A stretch of 27,641 nucleotides of DNA from Atopobium sp. UBA6362 (GCA_002440065.1 DJRK01000128.1:2097-29737); one strand, 5' to 3'; shown: positions 17,588 through 26,639, counted from the stretch's first letter. A program made the numbers and translations. The notes: generated from the letters alone by a model not told the origin.

Positions 17588-17588
17588 C

Positions 17589-19958
17589 ATGGACGCCTCG
17601 AACCAGATACAGAGGCGCCGGCTCGCGGAGCTCCGCCTGAACGCCACGGCGCCCCGCGCGCACGTGGCGGCCTCGCGCGTCGCCGCCGTCGCCACGAACT
17701 CGCTGCCTGGCCTGCTCGCCGGCCTTGTCTGGCCGCTCATGCTCGCCCGCTGCATGGACGCCCCCACGCTCGTCGCCGCGCTCGCCGCGGGACTCGTCGC
17801 AGGCGGGGTCCTGGGCGTCGTCTCGACCGAGGAGTCGCGGCTCCACGGCCATGCGCGCCCCGTCGGCCTCGCCATCGCCGCGGCGGCGCTCGCGGCGACC
17901 TTGGCGCTCCCCTCGGCGCGCACGGGCTTCTTTGCGCTGGTGAACGCGGTCGTCACGAGCCTCGACGTCGCTTTCGGCGCCTACGTCGGCCTCATCCCGG
18001 GCGTGGGGACGGGCGCCTCCTCGCCGCTCTTCGGCGTGTGCCTGGGGCTCCTGTCCGCCGTCGCCGGATGGGCGGCCTCGCGTCTGAAGACGGGCGCGGT
18101 CACCCTGCTCGGCGCCTGCGTGGTGACCGGGCTCTCGCTGCGCCTGGGGCTCTCGGGCTCGGTCGCGGCCTTCATAGGCTGCGGGCTGGCCATCGGCGCC
18201 TGGGTCGCGCACTGCCGCGTGGCGCAGCTCCCCGGGCCCATGCGCTCGGCCTCCGCCGTCGTCGCCAACTTCGTGGGGGTCGCCGCCCTCATCTCCGTGG
18301 TCTTCTTGGCCGTGGGATATCTGTATAAGCCGCAAGCCTCGGTCGATGCGGCGCACGCGGCGCTCACGGGCGGCATCGAGGAGGCTCGCCACGGGCACGA
18401 CACCCTCCCGCAGGGCGACCTGGGCCAGGCGGGCTCGATGAACGACGAGAAGGACGGGAGCGGCCTTGGGGTCAAGGCGAGCGCGCCGGTCTCCTCCGAT
18501 GTGCTCCTGCGCGGCTTCGTGGGCGCCGAGCTCGAGGACGGCCGCTGGTCCCCGCTCTCCTTCGACGCCTACGAGGGCGACTGGAAGGGCGTGATGGGTT
18601 GGCTGGGCCGTCAGGGGCTCGTCACCTCCCGGCAACGCGCGGCCTACGACGCCCAGGCGGCTCAGGAGGGCGTCTCGGCCGCGGAGCCGACCGTGAACCT
18701 GCGGATAGACGCCTCGCGCGCAAACAGAAGCTACGTCTACGCGCCCTATAGCGCGAGCTCGCTCGACGGCGCGTCGCCGCGCACCGACCTCGACGGCTCC
18801 CTCGCCGCGGGCCTCGCGGGCCCCTCTTCCTACAGCGTCGCCATGGACGACGTTCCCACGGCCGACGTCCTCGCCTCGACGAGCTGGCTCAACGGCTCGG
18901 ACACCCCCTATGCCCAGGCCGAGACCGTCTGGGCCGCCTTCGCGCGGGCGCACTACCTCGACCTGGGCGACGAGGAGCGCGCGGCGGTCAAGGAGTACTT
19001 CTTTGCGCCGGGCACCTGGGACGACCTGCAGGAGGCCTCGGCGGCGACGGTCATCAGCCGCGTGCGCGCCATGCTCGAGGCGACCGCGAGCTACGACGAG
19101 GATCCCGCCGCTCCCCCGGCGGGCGGCTCCTTCGTGCGCTGGTTCATGGGCGAGGAGCGCGCCGGCAACTCGGCCTATTTCGCCACGGCTGCCGTGCTCG
19201 CCTTCCGCAGCCAGGGCATCCCCGCCCGCTACGTCGAGGGCTACCGCGCGGACGCCGACGAGCTCAACGCGGCGACCGCGCAGGGCGACGAGCTGCGGCT
19301 CGACGCCGAGTCCGCCCACGCGTGGGTCGAGGTCTACCTGGGCGGCATCGGCTGGACCCCCGTCGAGGTCACGCCCGGCTTCTACACGCAGTCCGTCGCC
19401 GCGAGCGACGTCATCGACGTCTCCGAGGCCTGGAGCAGCGGCAAGTCGGGCAACGTCTACGACGCTGGCTCGGTCGCGGGCGAGCTCGACGACCAGGAGG
19501 AGGACGTCGACCGGATGGGCGGCGTGTCCGTCACGGCCGTCCTGCGCGTCGCGGCGACCGCCTGCGGCTTCGTCCTGCTGGTCTGGCTCTTCTTCATCGC
19601 CGCGCGGCACGCCCGCCTGCGCGTGCGCCGCGAGCGCATCCAGAGCGACGACCAGGACGTCTGCGTCCCCGCCCTCTACCGCTATTTCGCCTCCGTCATG
19701 GACGAGGCGGGGATAGGCTTCGACCACACGCGCCCGATGGAATGCGCGGGGGACGTCCCGCACGCCTTCTCCGGCGTCGACGGGCGGGAGTACGAGCGCG
19801 CCGTCCGCATCCACCAGGCGCGCGCCTTCGGCGGGCGCGACCTCGCCCCCAACGAGCTCCGCACGCTGCGACGCTTCACCGAGCGCCTTCACCTCGCCCT
19901 GCCTGAGCCCAAGAACCTCCTCGACGGCCTGCGCCGCCGTTACCTCAAAGCCCTCTAG
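17589..19958 (+). CDS. TgpA-like transglutaminase-fold membrane protein, active-site Cys missing
   Basis: The 789-residue protein has about six N-terminal membrane helices (35-245), a large outside domain (250-640), one more helix (about 646-668) and a cytoplasmic tail of about 120 residues, as in TgpA-type proteins. The transglutaminase core is recognisable as GNSAYFATAAVLAFRSQGIP then ARYVEGY, SAHAWVEVYLGGIGW and TPVEVTPGF. In active members the first block has Cys (G-x-C-x-x-F/Y-A); here that place is Ser528. His577 is kept, and the usual Asp is Glu593. It may therefore be inactive or changed in chemistry. It is the third partner of the MoxR-DUF58 module; the start follows the DUF58 stop by one base. 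Confidence 0.9.
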   Translation: MDASNQIQRRRLAELRLNATAPRAHVAASRVAAVATNSLPGLLAGLVWPLMLARCMDAPTLVAALAAGLVAGGVLGVVSTEESRLHGHARPVGLAIAAAALAATLALPSARTGFFALVNAVVTSLDVAFGAYVGLIPGVGTGASSPLFGVCLGLLSAVAGWAASRLKTGAVTLLGACVVTGLSLRLGLSGSVAAFIGCGLAIGAWVAHCRVAQLPGPMRSASAVVANFVGVAALISVVFLAVGYLYKPQASVDAAHAALTGGIEEARHGHDTLPQGDLGQAGSMNDEKDGSGLGVKASAPVSSDVLLRGFVGAELEDGRWSPLSFDAYEGDWKGVMGWLGRQGLVTSRQRAAYDAQAAQEGVSAAEPTVNLRIDASRANRSYVYAPYSASSLDGASPRTDLDGSLAAGLAGPSSYSVAMDDVPTADVLASTSWLNGSDTPYAQAETVWAAFARAHYLDLGDEERAAVKEYFFAPGTWDDLQEASAATVISRVRAMLEATASYDEDPAAPPAGGSFVRWFMGEERAGNSAYFATAAVLAFRSQGIPARYVEGYRADADELNAATAQGDELRLDAESAHAWVEVYLGGIGWTPVEVTPGFYTQSVAASDVIDVSEAWSSGKSGNVYDAGSVAGELDDQEEDVDRMGGVSVTAVLRVAATACGFVLLVWLFFIAARHARLRVRRERIQSDDQDVCVPALYRYFASVMDEAGIGFDHTRPMECAGDVPHAFSGVDGREYERAVRIHQARAFGGRDLAPNELRTLRRFTERLHLALPEPKNLLDGLRRRYLKAL

Positions 19959-19966
19959 GAGAAACC

Positions 19967-22900
19967 ATGGATCGCGCCCAGAACCGCAACAAGTCACCGT
20001 ATCGGCCGCGCCACCAGGCCGAGCCCGAGCCGCGCGGCCCGCTGGCAAGCCTCAGCTCCTCCGCAAAGAAGAACGTGGCCGCCGCCGCGGTCTCGGCGGC
20101 GCTGCTGGGGGCCTTCGGCGTGGGCGCCTTCACCGTGGCGCAGGGCGACGCGTCCTTCGACCCGCAGGCCTTCGTCTCGAACCTCGGCGGCGACAGCGGA
20201 AGCGACACCGGCTACCGTGCCAACCCCACCGACGCCGACGCCGACGCGAACCGCCACAAGGACGATTCCAAGGACGACAAGCAGAGCGCCGACGCGAGCC
20301 AGGGCAACAGGCAGGACGACGCCTTCTCCAACGCGGACCAGCAGGCGGGCGGCGCCGCGGCGTACAACGTGACGGGCTCGGGCACGGGCGCCTCCGTCAA
20401 CGTGGCGAACGGCGGCCTGCAAGCCAACGGCGGCACGGGCGCGGGGTCCACGACCCCCGGCCTCGTCGTGGACCCCAGCGCGAGCGGCACGAACGAAAAC
20501 GCACAGGGCAACGCAGGTGGGAACCAAGGCAACAACAACGGCGACAACAACGGCAATGGCGGAGGGAACTCCGGCGGCGGGAACACCCCGGCCCCCACGC
20601 CCTCCTTCGACCCCACCGAGAACTCCTACAAGGTGCTGCCCCAGGACCCCACGCCAAAGAAGGACCCTGGCTACGCGATGGACGGCGCGTATCGCGGCGA
20701 GTCCACCCTGAACCCCTCGACATCCCCTGAATACGACGTCACCATCAGCTACGACAAGTCGGCGAGCGACAGCCCCCTCTACGTGGGGCAGAAGATCGAT
20801 GAATGGTCCATCTTCTGCTCCCTGAGCACGTATTTCACCTACACCGACGCCAACGGCGACAGGAAAATGTACAGCTGGTACTCCACCCAAGACCAGTTCT
20901 CCTCTTACCCGTATTTCCGAATCGACGACTGGTGGTACGACTCCGACGACGTGACCATCCACAAGCCGTCCACCGTCCCCAGCGAAGGACTGACCGTCAA
21001 GGTTTCCTATCGCTACACCACCGATGGCGCGTGGAACGAGGCCACCGTCGAAATCGCACCCGAGAAGTCCTGCGTCTTTGTCGTGGGAGAGGAGCACGAG
21101 GACGGGGCGGACCGCCTGGTCACGCGAATCGACACGAACCCCGCGAACCTCTTGGCACCGACTCTCCTGACCGACTACTTCACGGACGCCGGCTATCTGC
21201 GCGATGACGGGACGCTCTCCCGGCTTCTACTGGGCTGGACCGAAGGGGGCGAGGGCGTCGACTGGCTCTACCCGATCACCCCCGGCCGCCACGTCGTCGA
21301 GCCCGGAGAGACGGCCGAGGTGCCCGACGGCTACACCGCGAAGCTGCATCTCTACAACTTGACCGACGATTACCGCGTCACAAGCGATACCCAAAAGCGC
21401 TCCGCCTACCTACAAACGCTCTCGGACGTGAGCGACTCGGTCGTCGAGGACGGCGCGCTCAAGGTCCCGGAGGGCATACAGTCGGTGGACAGCACCGAGA
21501 GCGAAGCCCGCACCGGGCTTTCCTCCGTGGACACCCTCGAGCTTCCCGCGAGCACGATCTACGTGAGCCAAGAATCGCTCGTCAACGTCGCTCAGGCTTA
21601 TCGAGTCGATGAGGGCAACCCCTACCTCACCTCGACCGAGGATGGGCTCTTGCTGTCGAAGGATGGCACGGCGTGCCTGGGCGTGCCCACGCAAATGACG
21701 AGCCTCGACGTGCCCGCGACCGTGGCCGACGTCGAGCTGCCCAAGGCAAACAGCATCGAGGAACTGCGGGTTCATGCCGCCGCAGATTCCTTGCCCACCA
21801 TAAACATCGAGGATTTGGGCGAGTGCAACATCATCGTCGACGACAACGCCTTCGTCCCGTTCGTGCAAGAAAACATCGGCGCCATCCAGGATACCTGGGG
21901 GGTCTCCGTTTCGCCCGCCTCAAACCCCGATGCCCGCCTCACGGTCGCGGGCGGCATGATTTTGAGCGACGACGAGGTCGTGGGGGTCCTCGACGTGGGC
22001 CTGGACACCGCCTTCGTCCAGATGCAGCACACCGTTAAGGCCGGAAGCTTCAAAGGCAACACGCAGGTCACGACCGTCGCGATCGGCGACGGCTTCGACG
22101 ACCCGTACACGCTTGAGGACGGCTGCTTCGAGGGCGGCAACGTCCAGCGCATCGTGTGCTTCTCGACGCAGATCGCGGACTACGTCAGGGGTCGTCTCAC
22201 CGCAACCGGAGCCCCGGATGCCCAGGTCATCGTGGCAAGCGACTCGCAGGAAGACTGCCTCTATTACGAGTGCGACGACGAGATCGTGCTTCTTTCTTAC
22301 CAGGGCCTCGACATGCGGACCTTCGACGGGACCCTCACAACATCCGACGGAGAGAAGATAGAGGTCACGACCATTGCGCCCAACGCGTTCTACGGCGACC
22401 CCTACCTCGAATGGGTCGTTCTGGGCGACTCCACGACAAAGATCGGGGCCGAGGCTTTCCGCTTCTGCACCGGCCTCAAGGGCGTCTATATGGGCACCGA
22501 GAGCCCCATCGAGGTCGGCAAGAACGCCTTCGCCGATTGCTCGAGCCTCGACTTCTGGGTGTCTCGATCGCTCAACGCCAGTTTCGAGAGCCAAGAAAAC
22601 CCCAACCCCAGCTGCAACTGGCTCTGCCGCGCCATTTACGACGCCGAGCAAGACAAGTACTTCTTCCCGGAAGGCTACGACCCTATCAACGCCGACGGCC
22701 GGTTCAACTGCATCGGCGGGGTCACGGACTTCATGCAGGAGGCGCAGGCGGACGGCATGCCCGTGGTCTATGCGCCCGACGACGATGGCCAGCCCTGGAT
22801 CGCCATGGCCAGCGGCGGCTCATATACGGGCGAGCTCGTCATCCCGAGCACCGTGGTCGAGATCTTTGACGGCGCGTTCTCGAACCTCCAGGGCGCCTAC

Positions 22901-24199
22901 ACGCTCAGCTGGGCGCCCAGCGCGGACACAGCCTGGATCGACAGCGAGGCATTCAGGGGCTCCGGCCTCGCCGGGGACATCAGCGTGGGGACGAGCGACA
23001 AGAGCCTCGTCATCGGCGACCGGGCTTTCATGGACTGCCCCGGCATCGACTCGTTCACGGCGACCGCATACAAGCTCACGATTGGCGACCATGTGTTCTC
23101 AAGCTGCGACTCGCTCACCAGCCTCACGCTGAGCAACATGATCGGCGGTTCGCTGGGCACGGAGCCCCTCAACGGGTCCGACGCCTGCGCCGATATCTAC
23201 TTCACCGGGCAAACCCCGCCCACGCTCACCCTCATGAGCCAGGGGCTTGGCCACCGCTTCAACTACTCCTGGGAGCCCGACGAAGAGGCCCAGAAGCTGC
23301 ACCTCCACGTGCCTGAGGGATCTGAGCAGGCCTTCATTGAGCAGTGGGTCTATCCGCTCGTGGGCTATCCCAATTACAACGAGTACTTCGCAGCCGTGCA
23401 ATACGAGATTCTGAGCGAGACCTGGGAGATGCCTTCCGAGACCGAGGTGCGCGAGCGCATGGCCGAGAACCTCCTCGAGCCCGAGAACCGCCTGCGCCAA
23501 GAGATGGGCCTCGAGCCCGTGGACGCATCCACGATCATAAAGAAGAACGTTATCGAGGACAGCGACGGCAACAAGTTCACCGTCTCGGACGACGGGTCGC
23601 TCACGCTCACCTCGGTCACTCCGTGGGCCGGCTTCGACAGCGAGGAGTTCGGCACGATGGACCTCAGTTCCATCGTGCCCGAGGGCTACGACTCGGTGTC
23701 CATCGCCGAGGACGCCTTCAAGGACTGCGTCTGCCTGTACAAGCTCGTCCTGGGCGACAAGGTCGCGGGCATCGCAAAGGGCGCCTTTGAGGGCACCCAG
23801 GAACTCGTGGTCGTCTTGCCGAAGGGGCACGTCCCCACCCTGATCGGCGGCAGCGCGTACGACGGCTTCTCCTTTGGCGGCGAGGGGCTCAAACTCGTGG
23901 CCGAGGGGGACGACGCCGAGGCGACGCAACAGGCTTACCTCGAGGCGTGGCCGCGCCAGTGCGTGGGAGCCACGAGCGATCAGCTGCTCCAGAACTACGC
24001 GAGCGACATCTATTGGGGCCTTATCTGGAACTACGAGCCCGGCAGCGATGAGCTCGAAGAGGCCTTCGACTCGGGCGTGAACGAGCCTTTCCGCACGCAC
24101 GAGAATTATCTGCGCGGTCTGATGGGACTCGATGAGATCGACTCGATCGACCAGCTCGCCTATCGCTACGACGTGAGCTCGTTCGACCCCTGGGCGTAG
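19967..24199 (+). CDS. Large BspA-type leucine-rich-repeat surface protein (1410 aa)
   Basis: AGGAG overlaps the stop codon of the previous gene, placing this gene in the same operon. A ~35-residue basic and Pro-rich N-terminus precedes one hydrophobic helix (36-57), so it is a signal anchor or long signal peptide. Residues 65-215 are a low-complexity linker rich in Gly, Asn, Asp and Ala (runs of GNNNGDNNGNGG type). A beta-rich region follows (about 240-420). LRR_5 repeats of BspA type begin near 700 and recur to near 1285, with lines such as NAFYGDPYLEWVVLGD, AFMDCPGIDSF and AFKDCVCLYKLVLGD. There is no LPXTG sorting signal at the C-terminus. Two related ~100-residue modules end the protein. 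Adhesion or matrix binding is usual for such proteins; the ligand is unknown. Confidence 0.9.
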   Translation: MDRAQNRNKSPYRPRHQAEPEPRGPLASLSSSAKKNVAAAAVSAALLGAFGVGAFTVAQGDASFDPQAFVSNLGGDSGSDTGYRANPTDADADANRHKDDSKDDKQSADASQGNRQDDAFSNADQQAGGAAAYNVTGSGTGASVNVANGGLQANGGTGAGSTTPGLVVDPSASGTNENAQGNAGGNQGNNNGDNNGNGGGNSGGGNTPAPTPSFDPTENSYKVLPQDPTPKKDPGYAMDGAYRGESTLNPSTSPEYDVTISYDKSASDSPLYVGQKIDEWSIFCSLSTYFTYTDANGDRKMYSWYSTQDQFSSYPYFRIDDWWYDSDDVTIHKPSTVPSEGLTVKVSYRYTTDGAWNEATVEIAPEKSCVFVVGEEHEDGADRLVTRIDTNPANLLAPTLLTDYFTDAGYLRDDGTLSRLLLGWTEGGEGVDWLYPITPGRHVVEPGETAEVPDGYTAKLHLYNLTDDYRVTSDTQKRSAYLQTLSDVSDSVVEDGALKVPEGIQSVDSTESEARTGLSSVDTLELPASTIYVSQESLVNVAQAYRVDEGNPYLTSTEDGLLLSKDGTACLGVPTQMTSLDVPATVADVELPKANSIEELRVHAAADSLPTINIEDLGECNIIVDDNAFVPFVQENIGAIQDTWGVSVSPASNPDARLTVAGGMILSDDEVVGVLDVGLDTAFVQMQHTVKAGSFKGNTQVTTVAIGDGFDDPYTLEDGCFEGGNVQRIVCFSTQIADYVRGRLTATGAPDAQVIVASDSQEDCLYYECDDEIVLLSYQGLDMRTFDGTLTTSDGEKIEVTTIAPNAFYGDPYLEWVVLGDSTTKIGAEAFRFCTGLKGVYMGTESPIEVGKNAFADCSSLDFWVSRSLNASFESQENPNPSCNWLCRAIYDAEQDKYFFPEGYDPINADGRFNCIGGVTDFMQEAQADGMPVVYAPDDDGQPWIAMASGGSYTGELVIPSTVVEIFDGAFSNLQGAYTLSWAPSADTAWIDSEAFRGSGLAGDISVGTSDKSLVIGDRAFMDCPGIDSFTATAYKLTIGDHVFSSCDSLTSLTLSNMIGGSLGTEPLNGSDACADIYFTGQTPPTLTLMSQGLGHRFNYSWEPDEEAQKLHLHVPEGSEQAFIEQWVYPLVGYPNYNEYFAAVQYEILSETWEMPSETEVRERMAENLLEPENRLRQEMGLEPVDASTIIKKNVIEDSDGNKFTVSDDGSLTLTSVTPWAGFDSEEFGTMDLSSIVPEGYDSVSIAEDAFKDCVCLYKLVLGDKVAGIAKGAFEGTQELVVVLPKGHVPTLIGGSAYDGFSFGGEGLKLVAEGDDAEATQQAYLEAWPRQCVGATSDQLLQNYASDIYWGLIWNYEPGSDELEEAFDSGVNEPFRTHENYLRGLMGLDEIDSIDQLAYRYDVSSFDPWA

Positions 24200-24243
24200 C
24201 GCAGCGGCCGGCGGCGGCCCTTCGGCCCGGCGGCGGCCCCTCG

Positions 24244-24290
24244 GCCCCTCTTGGCACCCTTCCACAGCAGGGGTGCTAAGAGGGGCTTTT
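24244..24290 (+). terminator. Terminator of the leucine-rich-repeat operon
   Basis: A 16-base stem (24244-24259 with 24271-24286) carries one G-U pair in the plus-strand RNA and is followed by TTTT (24287-24290). On the minus strand the same pair becomes a C-A mismatch. It lies 44 bases after the stop codon at 24199. Confidence 0.85.
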
Positions 24291-24323
24291 GGCCTATTTG
24301 CGCAGGATTTGCCTTCATTTGAC

Positions 24324-24373
24324 CAAAACGGGCTTCTTAACACCCTTCCACAACAGGGTGCCAAGAAGCCCGT
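24324..24373 (-). terminator. Terminator of the his operon
   Basis: Read on the minus strand, ACGGGCTTCTTGGCACCCT (24373-24355) pairs with the arm at 24346-24328, with two G-U pairs, and is followed by TTTT (from AAAA at 24325-24328, the last base shared with the stem). On the plus strand the two wobbles become A-C mismatches. It lies about 50 bases past the hisF stop codon. Confidence 0.85.
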
Positions 24374-24424
24374 TCGCACGGAGATCACGCGGCCGGGACC
24401 GCCCGAGGGTCCGTAGCCCGCAGC

Positions 24425-25192
24425 CTAGAAGTCGAGGCGAACCGGAATCCCCTGGCTGGCCATGTACTCCTTGACCTGGCGGATCGTGTAGGTGCCAAAG
24501 TGGAACACGCTCGCGGCGAGCACGGCGTCGGCCTCGCCCTCGATGACCCCCTCGGCGAAGTGCTCGAGCGTGCCCACGCCGCCGGACGCGATCACGGGGA
24601 TGCCCACCGCGCGGGCAACGGCGCGGGTCAGCGGGATGTCGAAGCCGTCCTTGGTGCCGTCGCGGTCCATGCTCGTGAGCAAGATCTCGCCCGCGCCTCG
24701 ACGGGCGGCCTCCTCGGCCCAGGTCACGGCGTCGATGCCGGTCGGAATGCGCCCGCCGGCCAGGTAGACCTCCCATTTGTCGCCCGGGCCCGTGTGCTTC
24801 GCGTCGATGGCCACGACCACGGCCTGGCTGCCAAAGGCGTCCGCGCACGCGCTGATGATGCCGGGGTCCTTCACGGCGGCGGAATTGATCGACACCTTGT
24901 CGGCGCCGGCCGCGATCATGGTGCGGCAACCCGCGACGTCGCGGAAGCCGCCGCCCACGGTGTACGGGATGCGCAGCTCCTCCGCGGCGCGCGAGGCGAG
25001 GTCGACCGTCGTGCGCCGGTCGTCGGAGGTCGCCGTGATGTCCAGGAAGACGACCTCGTCGGCGCCCTCGCGGTCGTAGCGCGACGCGAGCTCGACGGGG
25101 TCGCCGGCGTCGCGCAGCCTCACGAAGTTCACGCCCTTGACCACGCGCCCGTCCTTGACGTCCAGGCACGGGATGACCCTCTTCGTCAGCAT
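24425..25192 (-). CDS. hisF: Imidazole glycerol phosphate synthase, cyclase subunit
   Basis: The 255-residue TIM barrel is normal length. HisF joins PRFAR with ammonia from HisH to give imidazole glycerol phosphate and AICAR, in the cytoplasm. The two catalytic aspartates are at the family positions: Asp11 (RVIPCLDV) and Asp130 (VAIDAKHTG). The phosphate-binding loops VGGGFR and ASGGVGT are present. The start is the ATG at 25192 after GGAGGGGGAGAC; it overlaps the end of hisA by seven bases. It is the last gene of the operon, followed by a minus-strand terminator. Confidence 0.98.
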   Translation of the reverse strand: MLTKRVIPCLDVKDGRVVKGVNFVRLRDAGDPVELASRYDREGADEVVFLDITATSDDRRTTVDLASRAAEELRIPYTVGGGFRDVAGCRTMIAAGADKVSINSAAVKDPGIISACADAFGSQAVVVAIDAKHTGPGDKWEVYLAGGRIPTGIDAVTWAEEAARRGAGEILLTSMDRDGTKDGFDIPLTRAVARAVGIPVIASGGVGTLEHFAEGVIEGEADAVLAASVFHFGTYTIRQVKEYMASQGIPVRLDF

Positions 25193-25965
25193 GTCTCCCC
25201 CTCCGTCGCAGCTTGGGACGAGCCTTCTCCGCGCGCCGCCCCCAAGGCCTCCTCAAGCGAGAAGTTCCCCTCGTAGAGCGCGCGCCCCGTGATGCAGCCC
25301 TCGACGACCCCGGGGCCCGCGGCCGCGAGCGCACGGATGTCGTCGAGCGTCGCGATGCCGCCGGACGCGACCACGGGGAACCCGCACGCCTGGGCGATGC
25401 GGCGATAGGCGTCCACGTCGATGCCGGTCTGCATGCCGTCGCGGGCGATGTCGGTAAAGACAAGGTGGCGATACCCCAGCCCCCGGAGCCTGGCAAGAAG
25501 GTCCTCGACCCGCAGCTCACCCGCAGCCTCGCGCCAGCCGTTCACCTTCACGACCCCATCGCGCGCCGCCACGTCGGCGACGAGCAGCTCGCCGTATTCG
25601 GCGGCGGCCGCCTCGGCGAAGGCGGGGTCACGCACGAGCGCAGTCCCGATGGCGATGCGCTCGACGCCCAGGTCGGCAAGGCGCTTCACTGCTTCCATGG
25701 AGCGCACGCCGCCGCCACAGTCCACGTGGATCCCGGGGACGGAGCAGATGGCGCGGATCGCCGCCGCGTTCGCCTCGCAGGCCGCCTGGTCTTCTTCGAA
25801 GGTCGCGGAAAGATCGACCACGTGTATCCAGCCGGCCCCGCGCGACGCGAAGTCGCGCGCCACGGCTGCCGGGTCGTCGCTATAGACGTCCATGCGGGAG
25901 CGATCGCCGCGCTGAAGGCGCACGACCTTGCCGCCCACCAGGTCGATCGCGGGAAAGAGGATCAT
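25186..25965 (-). CDS. hisA: ProFAR isomerase
   Basis: The ATG at 25965 gives 259 residues, slightly longer than the usual ~245 because of a C-terminal tail (ARGEGSSQAATEGETC). HisA opens the ribose ring of ProFAR to make PRFAR, the substrate of HisF-HisH. Catalytic Asp8 (FPAIDLVGG) and Asp131 (LLVADVAARDG) are present, with VDCGGGVR, TDIARDGMQTG and ASGGIAT phosphate-binding segments. The frame stays open upstream across hisH, but the ATGA overlap with the hisH stop codon fixes the start. In some actinobacteria HisA also serves tryptophan synthesis (PriA); I cannot decide this from sequence alone. Confidence 0.96.
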   Translation of the reverse strand: MILFPAIDLVGGKVVRLQRGDRSRMDVYSDDPAAVARDFASRGAGWIHVVDLSATFEEDQAACEANAAAIRAICSVPGIHVDCGGGVRSMEAVKRLADLGVERIAIGTALVRDPAFAEAAAAEYGELLVADVAARDGVVKVNGWREAAGELRVEDLLARLRGLGYRHLVFTDIARDGMQTGIDVDAYRRIAQACGFPVVASGGIATLDDIRALAAAGPGVVEGCITGRALYEGNFSLEEALGAARGEGSSQAATEGETC

Positions 25966-26639
25966 CGGGCCCCTCCCCTCACGAGGTCGACGAAGTTCGT
26001 GAGGATGGCGAGCCCGGTCGTAGAGCTCTTCTCGGGGTGGAACTGGACGCCGTAGACGTTGTCGCGCCACGCCGCCGAGGCGAAGCTGCGGACGTAGTGC
26101 GTCTTCGTCGCGACGGTCGCCGGGTCCACGTCGTCGTCGAGCGCGTAGGAGTGCGTGAAATAGACGTTCGCGCCCTCGGGCACGCCGCGGAAGAGCGGGC
26201 AGGAACGCCCCTGCGCCGTGAGGTGGATCTGGTCCCAGCCCACGTGCGGCACCTTGAGGCGGCCGGAGCGCAGGCGCGTGACCGAGCCGGGCAGGACGCC
26301 GAGGCCCGCGACCCAGCGCTCGGGGTCGGACGGGCCATGAAGCTTGCCGTCGCACCTCTCGTCGCCTCGCTCAAAGAGCAGCTGGAGGCCCAAGCAGATA
26401 CCCAAGAAGGGGACGCCGCGGCCGATCGCAGCGCGCACGGCGTCAGACTCGCCGGATTCGTTCATGTAGCCCATGGCGTCCTCGAAGGAGCCCACTCCCG
26501 GCAAGACGACGCCGGCCGCCTCGGCGATGACCTGCGGGTCGTCCGAGACGAGCGCCTCGCCGCCGACCTCGGAGAGGCCGCGCGCGACGGAGAGGAGGTT
26601 GCCCTTGTGGTAGTCGACCACCACGATCGGGGCGGCCAT
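25962..26639 (-). CDS. hisH: Imidazole glycerol phosphate synthase, glutaminase subunit
   Basis: The start at 26639 gives 225 residues. HisH is a class I glutamine amidotransferase that splits glutamine and channels ammonia into HisF. The catalytic triad is complete: Cys82 in FLGICLGLQLLFE, and His201 and Glu203 in VQFHPEKS. The N-terminal IVVVDYHKGNLLSV matches the family, where YGMGN or YxxGN is usual. The start overlaps the hisB stop codon (TGATG) and the stop overlaps the hisA start (ATGA), so translation is coupled. Confidence 0.97.
   Translation of the reverse strand: MAAPIVVVDYHKGNLLSVARGLSEVGGEALVSDDPQVIAEAAGVVLPGVGSFEDAMGYMNESGESDAVRAAIGRGVPFLGICLGLQLLFERGDERCDGKLHGPSDPERWVAGLGVLPGSVTRLRSGRLKVPHVGWDQIHLTAQGRSCPLFRGVPEGANVYFTHSYALDDDVDPATVATKTHYVRSFASAAWRDNVYGVQFHPEKSSTTGLAILTNFVDLVRGGAR

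Noticed and set aside
17472..20048. Long minus-strand open frame of about 858 codons
   Set aside because: It is antisense to the transglutaminase-like gene; the translation is low-complexity Arg/Gly/Ala/Val typical of a GC-rich shadow frame, with no motif.
23900..24199. LPXTG sorting signal at the end of the LRR protein
   Set aside because: The C-terminus ends SSFDPWA with no LPXTG motif, hydrophobic helix or basic tail.
25966..26355. Longer N-terminal version of HisA
   Set aside because: The extension is antisense-like, Arg/Pro-rich sequence lying in hisH. The family N-terminus (MILFPAIDLVGG) begins at 25965.
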